DNA of 64,000 nt from Streptomyces griseoviridis (GCF_005222485.1 NZ_CP029078.1:372001-436000); one strand, 5' to 3'; positions 34,953 to 43,439 are shown, counted from the stretch's first letter. Notes: generated from the letters alone by a model not told the origin. Numbers and translations: made by a program.

Positions 34953-35587
34953 GAACTCCGCTCCTGGGTGGGGTGTTGGCCGTCCTGACCGGACCGCGCG
35001 CCGGGCACTTCCCCGAGCGCCTGGGCCAGCAGGTACCGGGTCTCCTCGGCGACCGCGTCCAGCGGCTCGAGGCCGCGTTCGGCGCGGCACATCACGACGG
35101 CGCCTTCGAGCGCCGCGACGACGAGGGCGGCCAGCCGCGCCGCACGCGCCTTCGGCACCGCGTGCCGCCCCAGCAGCCCGGCCAGCGCCTCCCGCCAGCG
35201 CGCGAAGGCCTCGGCGGCCGAGTCGATGAGCTGGGGCGCGTCGTCGTGGGGCTGCACGGCGACGGCGACGATCGGGCAGCCGGAGCGGAAGTCGCTCTCC
35301 AGCAGCCAGCGCCGCCAGAGCGCGAAGACCGCGTCGACGGCCTCGACCGGGTCGTCCGTGGCGACGGCGGTGTCGATCCGGGCGGCGATGTAGTCACCGG
35401 CGTACCGCACGGCCTCGTCGATCAGTTGGGTGCGTCCGCCGGGGAAGTGGTGGTAGACGGAGCCGCGCGGGGCGCCGCTGTGGGCGAGGACACGGTCGAT
35501 GCTGGTGCCGCCCGTGCCCTGCTCCCGCAGCAGGACGGCGGCGCTGCGCACCATCCGCTCCCGGCTGTCGCTCCTGCGCGGACTCAT
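34949..35587 (-). CDS. TetR family regulator
   Basis: A 212-aa regulator: N-terminal HTH (SAAVLLREQGTGGTSIDRVLAHSGAPRGSVYHHFPGG) and a TetR_C-type ligand domain (RSGCPIVAVAVQP, LAALVVAALEGAVVMCRAERGLEPLD). It is coupled to the thioesterase by ATGA and has a palindrome about 50 bases upstream, so it probably represses both. The ATG at 35587 is chosen because upstream in-frame codons run into the operator. Confidence 0.9.
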   Translation of the reverse strand: MSPRRSDSRERMVRSAAVLLREQGTGGTSIDRVLAHSGAPRGSVYHHFPGGRTQLIDEAVRYAGDYIAARIDTAVATDDPVEAVDAVFALWRRWLLESDFRSGCPIVAVAVQPHDDAPQLIDSAAEAFARWREALAGLLGRHAVPKARAARLAALVVAALEGAVVMCRAERGLEPLDAVAEETRYLLAQALGEVPGARSGQDGQHPTQERSS

Positions 35588-35639
35588 GCCGCCACCGCCG
35601 TCCGATGAGGTTCCTGACGTCTTCCGAGCTTGATTATGC

Positions 35640-35652
35640 TCTATGCCATAGA
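35640..35652. promoter_or_regulatory. Probable TetR operator
   Basis: TCTATG-C-CATAGA, a perfect 6-bp inverted repeat in the only AT-rich stretch before the tetR gene. Position and symmetry fit autoregulation. Confidence 0.6.
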
Positions 35653-35779
35653 ACATGCAAGGGTCCCCGACTCAGGCCGCACCCGACAGTTTCCGACGCG
35701 AGGGTTCGGGGCGTCGCAGCGGTGACGGCGGCACGCGCTCGGGCCCGGTCCGTCAGTCCGACACGGCCCGCTGACAGCC

Positions 35780-35814
35780 CACGGGGCCCGGCCGTGTGCC
35801 GGCCGGGCCCCGTG
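35780..35814. terminator. Terminator after spo0M, 15-bp stem
   Basis: Perfect repeat CACGGGGCCCGGCCG (35780-35794) and its complement (35800-35814), loop of 5, 20 bases past the spo0M stop codon. Confidence 0.8.
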
Positions 35815-35834
35815 CGCCGTGGGACGAGGTCCGC

Positions 35835-36866
35835 TCAGTCCTCGCCGCCCTCGTCGTCGCCCTCGAAGAAGTCGCCCACCTCGTCGACGACTTCGGCCGC
35901 GACCATGCCGCCGACGACACCGACGGCGAGCCCGGCCGCGCCCGCCGCGATGGCGGTGCCCATGCCGGGTCCCGACCTGCGGGGCTCCTCGTGCCCGTGG
36001 TGGCCGTCGTACCCATGGTGGCCGCCATGGCCCTGGTAGCCGTCATGACTCTGGTACCCGCCGTGACTCTGGTACCCGCCGTGGCCGCCGTAGGACGCCC
36101 GCCGCTCGATCAACTGGCGCAGCCAGCCGTCGACTTCGGCGTTCCAGTCGCGGACGTCGTGGTGGCCGACCGTGTACCGGGCCAGCGTGTCCTGGCCGCC
36201 TCCGCCGAAGAGTCCGCCGCGCTTGTCGGCCTCCAGGACGACCTCGACGCCGGCGGGACCGGCGAGGAAGGTCACCTCGATCTCGTTGACCTGGTGGGCG
36301 TACTGGGGCGCCGGGGTCAGCTCGATCTCCTGGTAGAAGGGGAGTTGCTGGCCGGTGCCGCCGATGCGCCCGTACTCCAGGTCGGCGGTGCGGAAGCCGA
36401 AGCCGAGTTGGCCGAGCGCCTCGAGGATCGCCTCCTGGACCGGCAGCGGGCCCACGGTCAACTGGTCGAGGTCGCCCTTGTCCTTGGCGCCGGCCACCGA
36501 CAGTTCGGTGCGGACCCCGAGGACGATGCCGAGCGGCTGGCCGTACAGCTCGGTGATCGGGGTCTCCCAGGGCAGCGCGACACCGAACGGCACGGCGCGT
36601 TCCTCGCCCGCCGCGAGCCGGAAGCCGCCGCCGACGGTGAAGCGTTCGAAGGCGAGGACGCCCTCGCTCTCCCCGCCGTCGTGCTCGGCCTCGACGCGCG
36701 CGACCAGTTCCAGGGTGATGTGCTCGATGTCGAAGTCGGCGTTGCCGCCCTTGAGATGGACCCGTCCCGACAGGTTGCCGCCCGGCAGGGCCGCGCCGGG
36801 GTCGAGGACCGTGTCCACCGTGGGTCCGCCCACACCGAGCGAACCGAGCAGCCGTTTGAACACCAT
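35835..36866 (-). CDS. spo0M: Spo0M-family sporulation control protein
   Basis: A 343-aa arrestin-fold protein of the Spo0M family: MVFKRLLGSLGVGGPTVDTVL, then two beta-sandwich domains (about 10-255; GNLSGRVHLKGG, FRLAAGEERAVPF, LPFYQEIELTPAP). An unusual tail follows: a Gly/His/Tyr-rich segment (about 259-293, repeated GYQSHGG), a glycine-rich hydrophobic stretch (about 303-325) and an acidic end. Spo0M influences sporulation in Bacillus and is widespread in Streptomyces. The ATG at 36866 has AAGGGAG 11 bases upstream. The hydrophobic stretch suggests membrane contact (inference). Confidence 0.9.
   Translation of the reverse strand: MVFKRLLGSLGVGGPTVDTVLDPGAALPGGNLSGRVHLKGGNADFDIEHITLELVARVEAEHDGGESEGVLAFERFTVGGGFRLAAGEERAVPFGVALPWETPITELYGQPLGIVLGVRTELSVAGAKDKGDLDQLTVGPLPVQEAILEALGQLGFGFRTADLEYGRIGGTGQQLPFYQEIELTPAPQYAHQVNEIEVTFLAGPAGVEVVLEADKRGGLFGGGGQDTLARYTVGHHDVRDWNAEVDGWLRQLIERRASYGGHGGYQSHGGYQSHDGYQGHGGHHGYDGHHGHEEPRRSGPGMGTAIAAGAAGLAVGVVGGMVAAEVVDEVGDFFEGDDEGGED
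36046..36081. repeat. 18-bp tandem direct repeat inside spo0M
   Basis: TGACTCTGGTACCCGCCG occurs twice head to tail (36046-36063 and 36064-36081), encoding two GYQSHGG-like units of the His/Gly tail. Divergent further copies flank it, as expected from slippage-driven growth. Confidence 0.85.
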
Positions 36867-37123
36867 CGCGGCGTTCACTCCCTTGCGTACGTACGTGATG
36901 TGAGGTGGTGCGTGAGCTCGTGCTCTACAAGCGCGTAGAAGCATAGGGCGGGCGCGGCGGCCGGTGGGCGTGTCCGGGCGCGTGGCGCGGGAACGGCCGA
37001 AAAGCGTCGCATATCGGCGCAGGAGAGAGGCTTGACCAGCGGGCTTTACCCGCCCATTGCGTGTGGCGCGGACCCCGCGGGACAGCTCACGGATGCTCTC
37101 GGGGGCCGCGTGGTAACTTCCGT

Positions 37124-37136
37124 ATACAAGGTGTAT
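37124..37136. promoter_or_regulatory. GntR operator site, gntR promoter
   Basis: ATACA-AGG-TGTAT, a perfect inverted repeat 20 bases before the GntR start. The wider TATACA-N5-TATGCG (37123-37139) is shared exactly with 40448-40464, before the transporter and DUF2848 genes. Confidence 0.7.
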
Positions 37137-37155
37137 GCGATCTCAGGGGGTTGCG

Positions 37156-37782
37156 GTGCTGTCCGGTCGGGAGAAGGCCTACGCGTACCTCAAGGACACG
37201 GTACTGACCGACCCCGGGATGCAGGGGGCGTTCCTGTCCGAGCAGGAGATCGCCGACCGGATCGGCGTCTCCCGCACCCCGATCCGCGAGGCGCTGCTGC
37301 TGCTCGCCGCCGAGGGCCTGGTGGAGCTGGTGCCCAAGCGGGGTGCCCGGATCGCGCCGCTGACCGGCCGGGAGATCACCGAGCTGATGGAGCTGCGCGG
37401 GATCGTCGAGCGGTACGCGGCACAGCAGTTGGTGGCCGGTGACCGGATCCCGGTGGCGGAGCTGCGGGCGCTGCTCGACCGGCAGGCCGGACTGACCGGA
37501 CCCGACCAGGCGCGGGAGTTCATCGCCGTCGACCACCTGTTCCACTCGACGCTGGTGTCGGCGGTCGGCAACACCTTGCTCGACCGCCACTACGAGGGGC
37601 TGCGCAGCCGTCAGGTCAGGGCGGGCGTGGTGGCCCTCTTCAACCGGCAGGGCCGCCAGGACGCCGTCCTGCACGAGCACGGCGCCATCCTGGACGCGCT
37701 CGTGTCGGGCGACGCCCAGGCGGCCTGCTCGGCGATCGACGGTCATCTGGAGTCAACGTTGAAGGTGCTGCTGGCGGGGTAG
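37156..37782 (+). CDS. GntR family regulator, FCD domain
   Basis: A 208-aa regulator: N-terminal winged helix (FLSEQEIADRIGVSRTPIREALLLLAAEGLVELVPKRGA) and an all-helical FCD ligand domain (ELRGIVERYAAQQL; DHLFHSTLVSAVGN; LHEHGAILDALVSGDAQAACSAIDGHL) with conserved Asp/His metal ligands. FCD regulators usually sense organic acids. The GTG at 37156 follows GGGGG; the ATG at 37135 lies inside the operator and is unlikely. It converges on the catabolic operon it probably controls. Confidence 0.9.
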   Translation: MLSGREKAYAYLKDTVLTDPGMQGAFLSEQEIADRIGVSRTPIREALLLLAAEGLVELVPKRGARIAPLTGREITELMELRGIVERYAAQQLVAGDRIPVAELRALLDRQAGLTGPDQAREFIAVDHLFHSTLVSAVGNTLLDRHYEGLRSRQVRAGVVALFNRQGRQDAVLHEHGAILDALVSGDAQAACSAIDGHLESTLKVLLAG

Positions 37783-37849
37783 GCTCCGCCGCCGTCGGCC
37801 GTCCGCCGTCCGCCGTCATCCGTCGGGGTCGGAGGGGGGAGCCGGGCGG

Positions 37850-38215
37850 TCAGCCGCCGGAGTCGGCGGAGTCCCCATCGTTCGTGCCGCCGTAGGTGAA
37901 GACCAGCATCGTGACGCCCCGCTCCGTCCGCCACGGGCCGTGCGGCATGCCCGGTGGCCGGCAGGCGTACATGCCGGCCGTGAACGCGGTGTCCAGGGTG
38001 AGGTCGTGCATCGCGCCCGCCACCAGGTACACCTCCTCCCAGAAGGGGTGCCTGGCCACGCCCTGCGGGGAGCTGTCGGTGCCGGGCGCCCAGCGGATCA
38101 GCGCGGTCCTGCTGCCCGCGTCGGCGTCCTCGGCCAGCACCTGTTCCTCGACGCCGGGCCCGGTGGCCGTCCAGGGGCCGTCCGGGAGGTGGAACTCCAG
38201 CTCGGGCTTGGTCAT
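37850..38215 (-). CDS. Cupin domain protein (ChrR-like) of the nitrilase operon
   Basis: A 121-aa single cupin: LIRWAPGTDSSPQGVARHPFWEEVYLVAGAMHD and ACRPPGMPHGPWRTERG keep the metal-binding His/Glu pattern. Its ATG overlaps the stop of the nitrilase-type gene (ATGA). Possibly a small dioxygenase, isomerase or substrate sensor in the same pathway. Confidence 0.8.
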   Translation of the reverse strand: MTKPELEFHLPDGPWTATGPGVEEQVLAEDADAGSRTALIRWAPGTDSSPQGVARHPFWEEVYLVAGAMHDLTLDTAFTAGMYACRPPGMPHGPWRTERGVTMLVFTYGGTNDGDSADSGG

Positions 38216-39003
38216 CGCCACAGCTCCTGGCGGCGGTTGGCGAGCACGGAGGTCCGCTCGCGCACCGAGGCGACCTCGTCCGTGTCCAGCTCGGCGATGA
38301 GCAGTTCGGGGCGGGCGCCCGCGCGCTCCCGTACCGTGCCGTCCGGTCCGACGACCCGGCTGTGGCCGATGCCGGTGGGGGCGGTGCCCTTGGGGTGCTC
38401 GGGCTCGGCCTGGTCGACGGCGGCGACCCAGAGCGTCGCGTCCAGGGCGCGGGCGCGCACCAGCAGGTCCCACTGGTCGAGCTTGCCGGGGCCCGCGCCC
38501 CAGGACGCGGCGAGCAGGGTGGCGAGGGCACCGGCGTCCGCGTGGGCCCGGAACAGCTCGGGGAACCGGACGTCGTAGCAGGTCGCGAGGGCGAGGCGGA
38601 CGCCGTCCACGTCCAGGGTGACGATCCGTGAGCCGGGCTCGACCGTCGCGGACTCGCGGAAGCCGAAGGCGTCGTAGAGGTGGATCTTGTCGTAGGACGC
38701 CTCGACGCCCGGTCCGGTCGCCAGCAGCGTGTTGGCGACGCGGCCCTCGGGGGCCGGAGTGAACATGCCCGCGACGACGACGGTGCCGGTGGCGGCGGCG
38801 ATCTCCCGCACGCCGTCGGCCCAGCGGCCGTCGAGGGGTTCGGCGAGCGGCGCGAGCGGGGTGCCGAAACAGGCCATGGACGCCTCGGGGAAGACGACCA
38901 CCCGGGCGCCCGCGTCGGCGGCGCGGCGGGTCCACTCCTCGATGAGCCCGAGGTTCTTCTCGGGTTCGGGGCCGGTGGTGAGCTGGCTCAGGGCGATACG
39001 CAC
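38212..39003 (-). CDS. Carbon-nitrogen hydrolase (nitrilase superfamily)
   Basis: A 263-aa amidase/nitrilase-superfamily enzyme with the full catalytic triad: Glu40 (VVFPEAS), Lys106 (YDKIHLYD) and Cys142 (TCYDVRFPE). It resembles the amidase/omega-amidase branches rather than true nitrilases. It sits between the MHS transporter and a cupin, suggesting hydrolysis of an imported amide. The GTG at 39003, with GGAG 8 bases upstream, is preferred over the ATG at 39018. Confidence 0.88.
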   Translation of the reverse strand: MRIALSQLTTGPEPEKNLGLIEEWTRRAADAGARVVVFPEASMACFGTPLAPLAEPLDGRWADGVREIAAATGTVVVAGMFTPAPEGRVANTLLATGPGVEASYDKIHLYDAFGFRESATVEPGSRIVTLDVDGVRLALATCYDVRFPELFRAHADAGALATLLAASWGAGPGKLDQWDLLVRARALDATLWVAAVDQAEPEHPKGTAPTGIGHSRVVGPDGTVRERAGARPELLIAELDTDEVASVRERTSVLANRRQELWR

Positions 39004-39028
39004 GGGGTCACTCCTCAAGGCGGTGGGA

Positions 39029-40399
39029 TCAGTTGGTGGGCGTCGGGTCTTCGGCGGACCGGGCGGCCTCGGCGCCGGCGGCGAGCGCGGTGTCCTCCGC
39101 GACGGCCGCGTCCGCGTCCCGGCCGAGCCGGACGCCGGTGAGGGTGACGACCGCCGTCACCGCGATGTACAGGGCGAGCGGCACCCAGCTGTCGTAGGCG
39201 CTGAGCAGCGCCGTGAACAGCAGCGGGGCGACCGCGCCGCCGATGATGCCGGCCAGCGTGTAGGCCAGCGAGGAACCGGTGTAGCGCAGCCGGGGCGAGA
39301 ACTGCTCGGCGATGAACGCGGCCTGCGGGCCGTAGAGGAAGGAGTGGATGGCGAGGCCGACGATGACGCCCGCGGCCAGCGCGAGCCATCCCCCGCCGCT
39401 CACCATCGGGAAGAACAGGAACGGCCACACACCGGCGGCGACCGCCGAACAGCCGTACAGCAGACGGCGGTTGATCCGGTCCGAGACCGCGCCTGCCAGC
39501 GGGATCAGGAAGATCTGGAGGGACGAGCCGACGAGGACGGCGGTGAGGGCCGAGCCCCGGGACATGCCCAGGTGGTCGGTGGCGTAGGTGAGGACGAAGA
39601 CGGTGAACATCGCGTAGAGCACGTCGGGTCCGACGCGGCTGAGGATCGCGGCGGTCAGGGCGCGGGGCTGGGTGGTGAACACCTCGCGGATCGGCGCCTC
39701 GGGCCGGGACTTCTCGGCCTCCATGGCCTTGAAGACCGGTGTCTCCTCCAGCTTCGCCCTGATCCACAGACCGAAGCCTACGAGGACCCCGGAGAGCAGG
39801 AACGCGACCCGCCACCCCCAGGACTCGAACTGGGCCTCGGTGAGGGTCGCGCCGAGCGCCGCGAGTACGCCGTTGGCCAGCAGGTTGCCCGCGGGCGGGC
39901 CGACCTGGGCGGCGGAGGCGTAGAAGCCGCGGCGGCGCGGGTCGCCGAACTCGCTGGACAGCAGGACGGCGCCGCCCCACTCGCCGCCGACCCCGACGCC
40001 CTGCGCGAACCGCAGCAGCACCAGGGCGGCGGGCGCGACCGGGCCGAGGGTGGCGTAGCCGGGCAGCAGGCCGATCAGGAAGGTGGCGGCGCCGATCAGG
40101 ACCAGGGTGGCGATCAGCACCTTCTTGCGGCCGATCACATCGCCGAGGCGGCCGAAGACGAAGCCGCCGAGCGGGCGGGAGACATAGCCGACGGCGTAGG
40201 TCGAGAAGGCGAGGAGGGTGCCGGTGAGGGGGTCCTCCGAGGGGAAGAACTGGTCGCCGAAGACGAGGGCGGCGGCGGCCGAGTAGACGGCGAAGTCGTA
40301 CCACTCGAGGGCTGTGCCGGTGAGGCTCGCGGCGAAGGCGCGGCGGACTCCGGAGCGCGCTGCGGGCGCCTTCGAGAGGTCCGCTGGGGTGTCGTGCAT
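39029..40399 (-). CDS. MFS transporter, metabolite:H+ symporter (MHS) family
   Basis: A 456-aa 12-TM transporter with MHS marks: TALEWYDFAVYSAAAALVF at the first helix, RPLGGFVFGRLGDVIGRKK in loop 2-3, and GGEWGGAVLLSSE. MHS carriers import organic acids and betaines such as shikimate, proline betaine and alpha-ketoglutarate. First gene of the operon with the nitrilase-type and cupin genes and preceded by tandem GntR operators. ATG at 40399 preferred over 40408 by spacing to GGATGGGA. Confidence 0.92.
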   Translation of the reverse strand: MHDTPADLSKAPAARSGVRRAFAASLTGTALEWYDFAVYSAAAALVFGDQFFPSEDPLTGTLLAFSTYAVGYVSRPLGGFVFGRLGDVIGRKKVLIATLVLIGAATFLIGLLPGYATLGPVAPAALVLLRFAQGVGVGGEWGGAVLLSSEFGDPRRRGFYASAAQVGPPAGNLLANGVLAALGATLTEAQFESWGWRVAFLLSGVLVGFGLWIRAKLEETPVFKAMEAEKSRPEAPIREVFTTQPRALTAAILSRVGPDVLYAMFTVFVLTYATDHLGMSRGSALTAVLVGSSLQIFLIPLAGAVSDRINRRLLYGCSAVAAGVWPFLFFPMVSGGGWLALAAGVIVGLAIHSFLYGPQAAFIAEQFSPRLRYTGSSLAYTLAGIIGGAVAPLLFTALLSAYDSWVPLALYIAVTAVVTLTGVRLGRDADAAVAEDTALAAGAEAARSAEDPTPTN

Positions 40400-40437
40400 G
40401 GTTCCCATCCTTGCGTCGGATACATCGACCTTCCGGC

Positions 40438-40461
40438 ATACTTCTTGTATACAGGTCGTAT
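40438..40461. promoter_or_regulatory. Tandem overlapping GntR operators
   Basis: Two ATAC-N5-GTAT palindromes overlap by two bases: 40438-40450 and 40449-40461. They lie in the divergent region between the MHS transporter and DUF2848 genes. The second matches the gntR site in the wider form TATACA-N5-TATGCG. Confidence 0.7.
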
Positions 40462-40540
40462 GCGCAAGCCCTGCGCGTGAAGTTAACCGGGGAGAAACCC
40501 CGGCTCACCGATCCGGACCCGATCTTGGGGAGTGCCCTCC

Positions 40541-41227
40541 ATGGCTCTGCTGACCTTCGAACTGCCCGACGGCTCGACGCGCGAGGTCGATGTCGTCCAG
40601 GTACTGAACGCCGGATACGCCGGCCGCAGCCAGGACGACGTGGCCGCGCACGTCGCGGAGCTGGCCGAGCTGGGCGTGCCCGGACCCTCCGTGACGCCTG
40701 CCCTGTACCCCGTCTCCCCCTACCTCGCCCAGCAGACCGGGCGGGTCGCGGCGCAGCACGGGCGGACCTCGGGCGAGGCGGAGTGGGCGCTGGTGGTGGC
40801 GGGCGACGGCGAGCTGCTGCTGACCGCCGCCTGCGACCACACCGACCGCGACCTCGAGGTGCACGGGGTGGCCTGGAGCAAGAACGCGGGACCCGACGTC
40901 CTCGCGCGCCGCGCCTGGCGGCTGGCGGACGTCGAGTCCAGGATCGACGAACTGACCCTGCGCGCCTGGGTCTCGCACGGCGGCCGGGAGAGCGAGATCC
41001 AGCGCGGCACGCTCGCCGAACTGCTCACCCCGGCGTACTGGGTCGGCGTGCTGCGTGCCCGGGGCGAGCTGGTGCCGGGCACGGTGCTGATCTCCGGGAC
41101 GATCCCGATGGCGCACGGGGTGGACCAGTTCGCCGACGGCTGGCGCGTGGAGCTGGGCGATCCGGCCACCGGCGACACCATCGAACTCGCCTATGACGTG
41201 CGGCCGATGCCGGAGCCGATCGGCTGA
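40541..41227 (+). CDS. DUF2848 family protein
   Basis: A 228-aa protein covered by DUF2848 (LNAGYAGRSQDDVAAHVAELAELGVPGPSVTPALYPVSPYLAQQ; VWSKN-type AWSKNAGPDVLARRAWRL; VLISGTIPMAHGV). The fold is related to fumarylacetoacetate hydrolases, suggesting a C-C bond hydrolase or isomerase on small keto-acids. Divergent from the transporter and sharing its operators, so probably part of the same catabolic unit. GGGGAG before the ATG. Confidence 0.85.
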   Translation: MALLTFELPDGSTREVDVVQVLNAGYAGRSQDDVAAHVAELAELGVPGPSVTPALYPVSPYLAQQTGRVAAQHGRTSGEAEWALVVAGDGELLLTAACDHTDRDLEVHGVAWSKNAGPDVLARRAWRLADVESRIDELTLRAWVSHGGRESEIQRGTLAELLTPAYWVGVLRARGELVPGTVLISGTIPMAHGVDQFADGWRVELGDPATGDTIELAYDVRPMPEPIG

Positions 41228-41262
41228 CGGAGGAGACCTCGGGACCGGAAGGGGAGATCGGG

Positions 41263-41281
41263 TGAGGTAAGCCTCACCTGA
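41263..41281. promoter_or_regulatory. Iron box 1 upstream of siderophore-interacting protein
   Basis: TGAGGTAAGCCTCACCTGA matches the IdeR/DmdR1 consensus TTAGGTTAGGCTAACCTAA at 14 of 19 positions by hand alignment, including the AGGT...ACCT arms. Confidence 0.7.
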
Positions 41282-41297
41282 TTCGATGAGTTGGCAC

Positions 41298-41316
41298 TAA
41301 ACTTAGGCTAACCTTC
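41298..41316. promoter_or_regulatory. Iron box 2 upstream of siderophore-interacting protein
   Basis: TAAACTTAGGCTAACCTTC matches the IdeR/DmdR1 consensus at 14 of 19, with an intact TTAGGCTAACCT core, ending 4 bases before the ATG. Confidence 0.7.
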
Positions 41317-41320
41317 CTTC

Positions 41321-42139
41321 ATGGCGAAGATCCACAGGCTGATGCCCCAGCACCCCAGGATGTTCCGCGCCGAGGTCGTGCGTACCGAGCGCGTCTCCCC
41401 TTCCATGCACCGGGTGACCGTCACAGGTCCCGAACTCGCCGAGTTCCCGTGGCTGGGATACGACCACTGGTTCCGGCTGTTCTTCCAGCTCCCCCACCAG
41501 GAGACGCTGCGGCTGCCGGTGGTCGACGGCACCCGGTGGTGGCAGCCGTACCTGGCGATCCCCGAGGAGGAGCGCCCGCACTGCGCGAACTACACGGTGG
41601 CCGACTTCCGCCCGCAGACGGCGGAGATGGACATCGACTTCGTCGTGCACCGGGGCCCCTCGGGCGAGCTGGAGGGCGGCGCCGCGATCTGGGCGTGCGG
41701 CGCGCGGCCCGGTGACCCGCTGGCCCTCCTCGACCAGGGCGTCCTGTTCGACTGCCCGCCCGACGCCTCCGAGGTCCTCGTCGTCGCCGACGAGACCGGG
41801 CTGCCCGCCGCCACCGGCATCCTGCGGTCGCTGCCGCCCGGGACCGTGGGCCGGCTCATCCAGGAGGTCCCGCACCCCGCCGACCGGCGCCCGCTCACGG
41901 CACCGGCCGGGGTGAGCGTCACCTGGATCGTCCGGGACGACCGCGCGTCCGTGCCGGGCGCCGCCGCGCTCGACGAGCTGCTGCGGCACACGCCCGCCGA
42001 CACCTCCGGGTACGCGTTCGTCGTCGGCGAGTCGACGCTGGCCACCGAGGGGCGCCGGCATCTGCGCCGGGCCGGGCTTCCGAAGGAACGAATCTTCTTC
42101 TCCGGCTTCTGGAAGCACGAGCTGCGCCAGGCCGCCTGA
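41321..42139 (+). CDS. Siderophore-interacting protein (FAD-dependent ferric reductase)
   Basis: A 272-aa SIP-family protein: FAD-binding barrel (RVTVTGPELAEFPWLGYDHWFRLFF; HCANYTVADFRPQTAEMDIDFVVH) and NAD(P)H domain (VLVVADETGLPAATGILRSLP; YAFVVGESTLATEGRRHLRR). Reduces iron in imported siderophores. Two iron boxes sit just before it, so it should be induced at low iron. It is separated from the importer genes by OsmC and stress genes. No clear Shine-Dalgarno, with the second iron box next to the start. Confidence 0.92.
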   Translation: MAKIHRLMPQHPRMFRAEVVRTERVSPSMHRVTVTGPELAEFPWLGYDHWFRLFFQLPHQETLRLPVVDGTRWWQPYLAIPEEERPHCANYTVADFRPQTAEMDIDFVVHRGPSGELEGGAAIWACGARPGDPLALLDQGVLFDCPPDASEVLVVADETGLPAATGILRSLPPGTVGRLIQEVPHPADRRPLTAPAGVSVTWIVRDDRASVPGAAALDELLRHTPADTSGYAFVVGESTLATEGRRHLRRAGLPKERIFFSGFWKHELRQAA

Positions 42140-42153
42140 CCACCCCCACTCCC

Positions 42154-42177
42154 CCGGCCCGCCCCTCAGCGGGCCGG
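42154..42177. terminator. Terminator after siderophore-interacting protein gene
   Basis: CCGGCCCGC (42154-42162), 6-base loop, GCGGGCCGG (42169-42177): a perfect 9-bp stem 15 bases past the stop. Confidence 0.7.
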
Positions 42178-42306
42178 CAGCCTGACCGCCGGGCGCCGTG
42201 CCCGGCATTCCCGGCGTTCCCGGCCTCCGCCGCCGAGCGCCGTGCCCGGCGGCGGAGAGCGGCCGAACCGCCGCGGCCGGACCGCCGGGAACCGCAGGAC
42301 CGGGCA

Positions 42307-42353
42307 GGCGGGAAGGCGGGAAGGCGGGAAGGCGGAGAATCGCCGGGGGGGGG
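42307..42353. repeat. Short tandem repeat GGCGGGAA x3 and a G9 run
   Basis: Three exact copies of GGCGGGAA (42307-42330), a broken fourth, then nine G in a row (42345-42353), just after the osmC stop codon. Simple-sequence tract; length variation or assembly error is likely here. Confidence 0.8.
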
Positions 42354-42365
42354 CAGGCCGGAAGG

Positions 42366-42800
42366 TCAGCCCTCCTCGACCGCCGTCGCGACCGGCGTGC
42401 CGACCTCCACCGTGCGGCTGACCGTGCAGAGCCGGTCGTGCGACGTCCGTACCGCGCGCGGCAGGATCGCCCGCGCCCGCTCCGCGCCCTCGCCGTCGGG
42501 GAAGGTCACGTGGAAGGTGACGGCGAGGTCGGTGAGCCGCTGGCCCAGCTCGTCGTCGACCTTGGTGCCGGCCACCGACACGGTGAAGCGGGACGGCTCG
42601 GCGTGCCGGCTGGTCGCGACGTCCACGTCCACCGCGGTGCAGCCGCCGAGCGCCGCGAGCAGCAGCTCGACCGGGGTGAAGGTGGTGTCGCCGGCGGCCC
42701 CGGTGCCGAAGTCGAGGGTGCCGCCGCGCGGGTTCGTCGCCGTGAAACGGCCGGTGCTGGTGCGCTCGACGGTGACGGAGCGCGAGGAGTTGTCGGTCAT
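42366..42800 (-). CDS. OsmC family peroxiredoxin-like protein
   Basis: A 144-aa OsmC/Ohr-fold protein with the two redox Cys, C54 in LLAALGGCTAVDVD and C125 in RLCTVSRT, used to reduce organic hydroperoxides. It is the OsmC/YhfA type rather than Ohr by overall spacing (not certain). Stands alone between iron genes and a universal stress gene. Confidence 0.88.
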   Translation of the reverse strand: MTDNSSRSVTVERTSTGRFTATNPRGGTLDFGTGAAGDTTFTPVELLLAALGGCTAVDVDVATSRHAEPSRFTVSVAGTKVDDELGQRLTDLAVTFHVTFPDGEGAERARAILPRAVRTSHDRLCTVSRTVEVGTPVATAVEEG

Positions 42801-42996
42801 GCCGAGGACCCTAACCGCGAAGGCCGGCGCGGGCGGGGCGCCGCCTTGCCCGCGTCCTCGCCGATCATGTCAGCGGACGGGTGAGACGATCACGACACCG
42901 GGACCGGGAAGTCCGCCGCCGCCCCGGACGTTGGCCCAGGTGACGCCGGAGGCCGGCGTCGCTCGTGAGCACGCAGAGCCAACGGAAGAAGAGTTC

Positions 42997-43428
42997 ATGT
43001 TCCAGCGCATCCTGGTCGCCGTCGACCCCAGCCCCGCCCGTCACTCCGCCGTCCGCCTCACCGGTGAGCTGGCCCGGCTGGCGGGCGCCGAGGTCCGCGT
43101 CCTGCACGTCATCGCCTCCGCCGCCGCGCTCGCCACCGTCGTCCCGCTGGAGGACGACGCCGAGGCGAAGGCCGTCCTGGACGAGGCGGTGGCCACCCTG
43201 CACGAGCAGGGCGTGAAGGTCGACGGCGCCCTGGCCAACGGCCTGACGACGCAGATCGCCTCGACGATCGCGGAGGCGGCCGAGGAGTTCGGCGCCGACC
43301 TCATCGTGCTGAGCCCGCATCAGCGCGGTTCCGTGGAGGCGCTGTTCAACCCGCGGGTCAGCGACGCCGTCGCGCACGCCAGCTCCGCCGCGATCCTGCT
43401 CGCCCCCAAGGACCCGTCGGACGTCTGA
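42997..43428 (+). CDS. Universal stress protein family
   Basis: A 143-aa single UspA domain (FQRILVAVDPSPARHSAVRLTGELARLAGAEVRVLHVI). The C-terminal ATP motif, normally GxxG-x9-GS, reads SPHQRGSVEALFNPRVSDAV, lacking most of the glycines, so nucleotide binding may be lost. The ATG at 42997 follows GGAAGAAG; longer in-frame starts run through intergenic sequence. Confidence 0.85.
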   Translation: MFQRILVAVDPSPARHSAVRLTGELARLAGAEVRVLHVIASAAALATVVPLEDDAEAKAVLDEAVATLHEQGVKVDGALANGLTTQIASTIAEAAEEFGADLIVLSPHQRGSVEALFNPRVSDAVAHASSAAILLAPKDPSDV

Positions 43429-43439
43429 GCCGTGCCCCT

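Noticed and set aside
42345..42353. G9 run as a phase-variable switch
   Set aside because: It lies after the osmC stop codon, between convergent genes, with no frame or promoter to switch.
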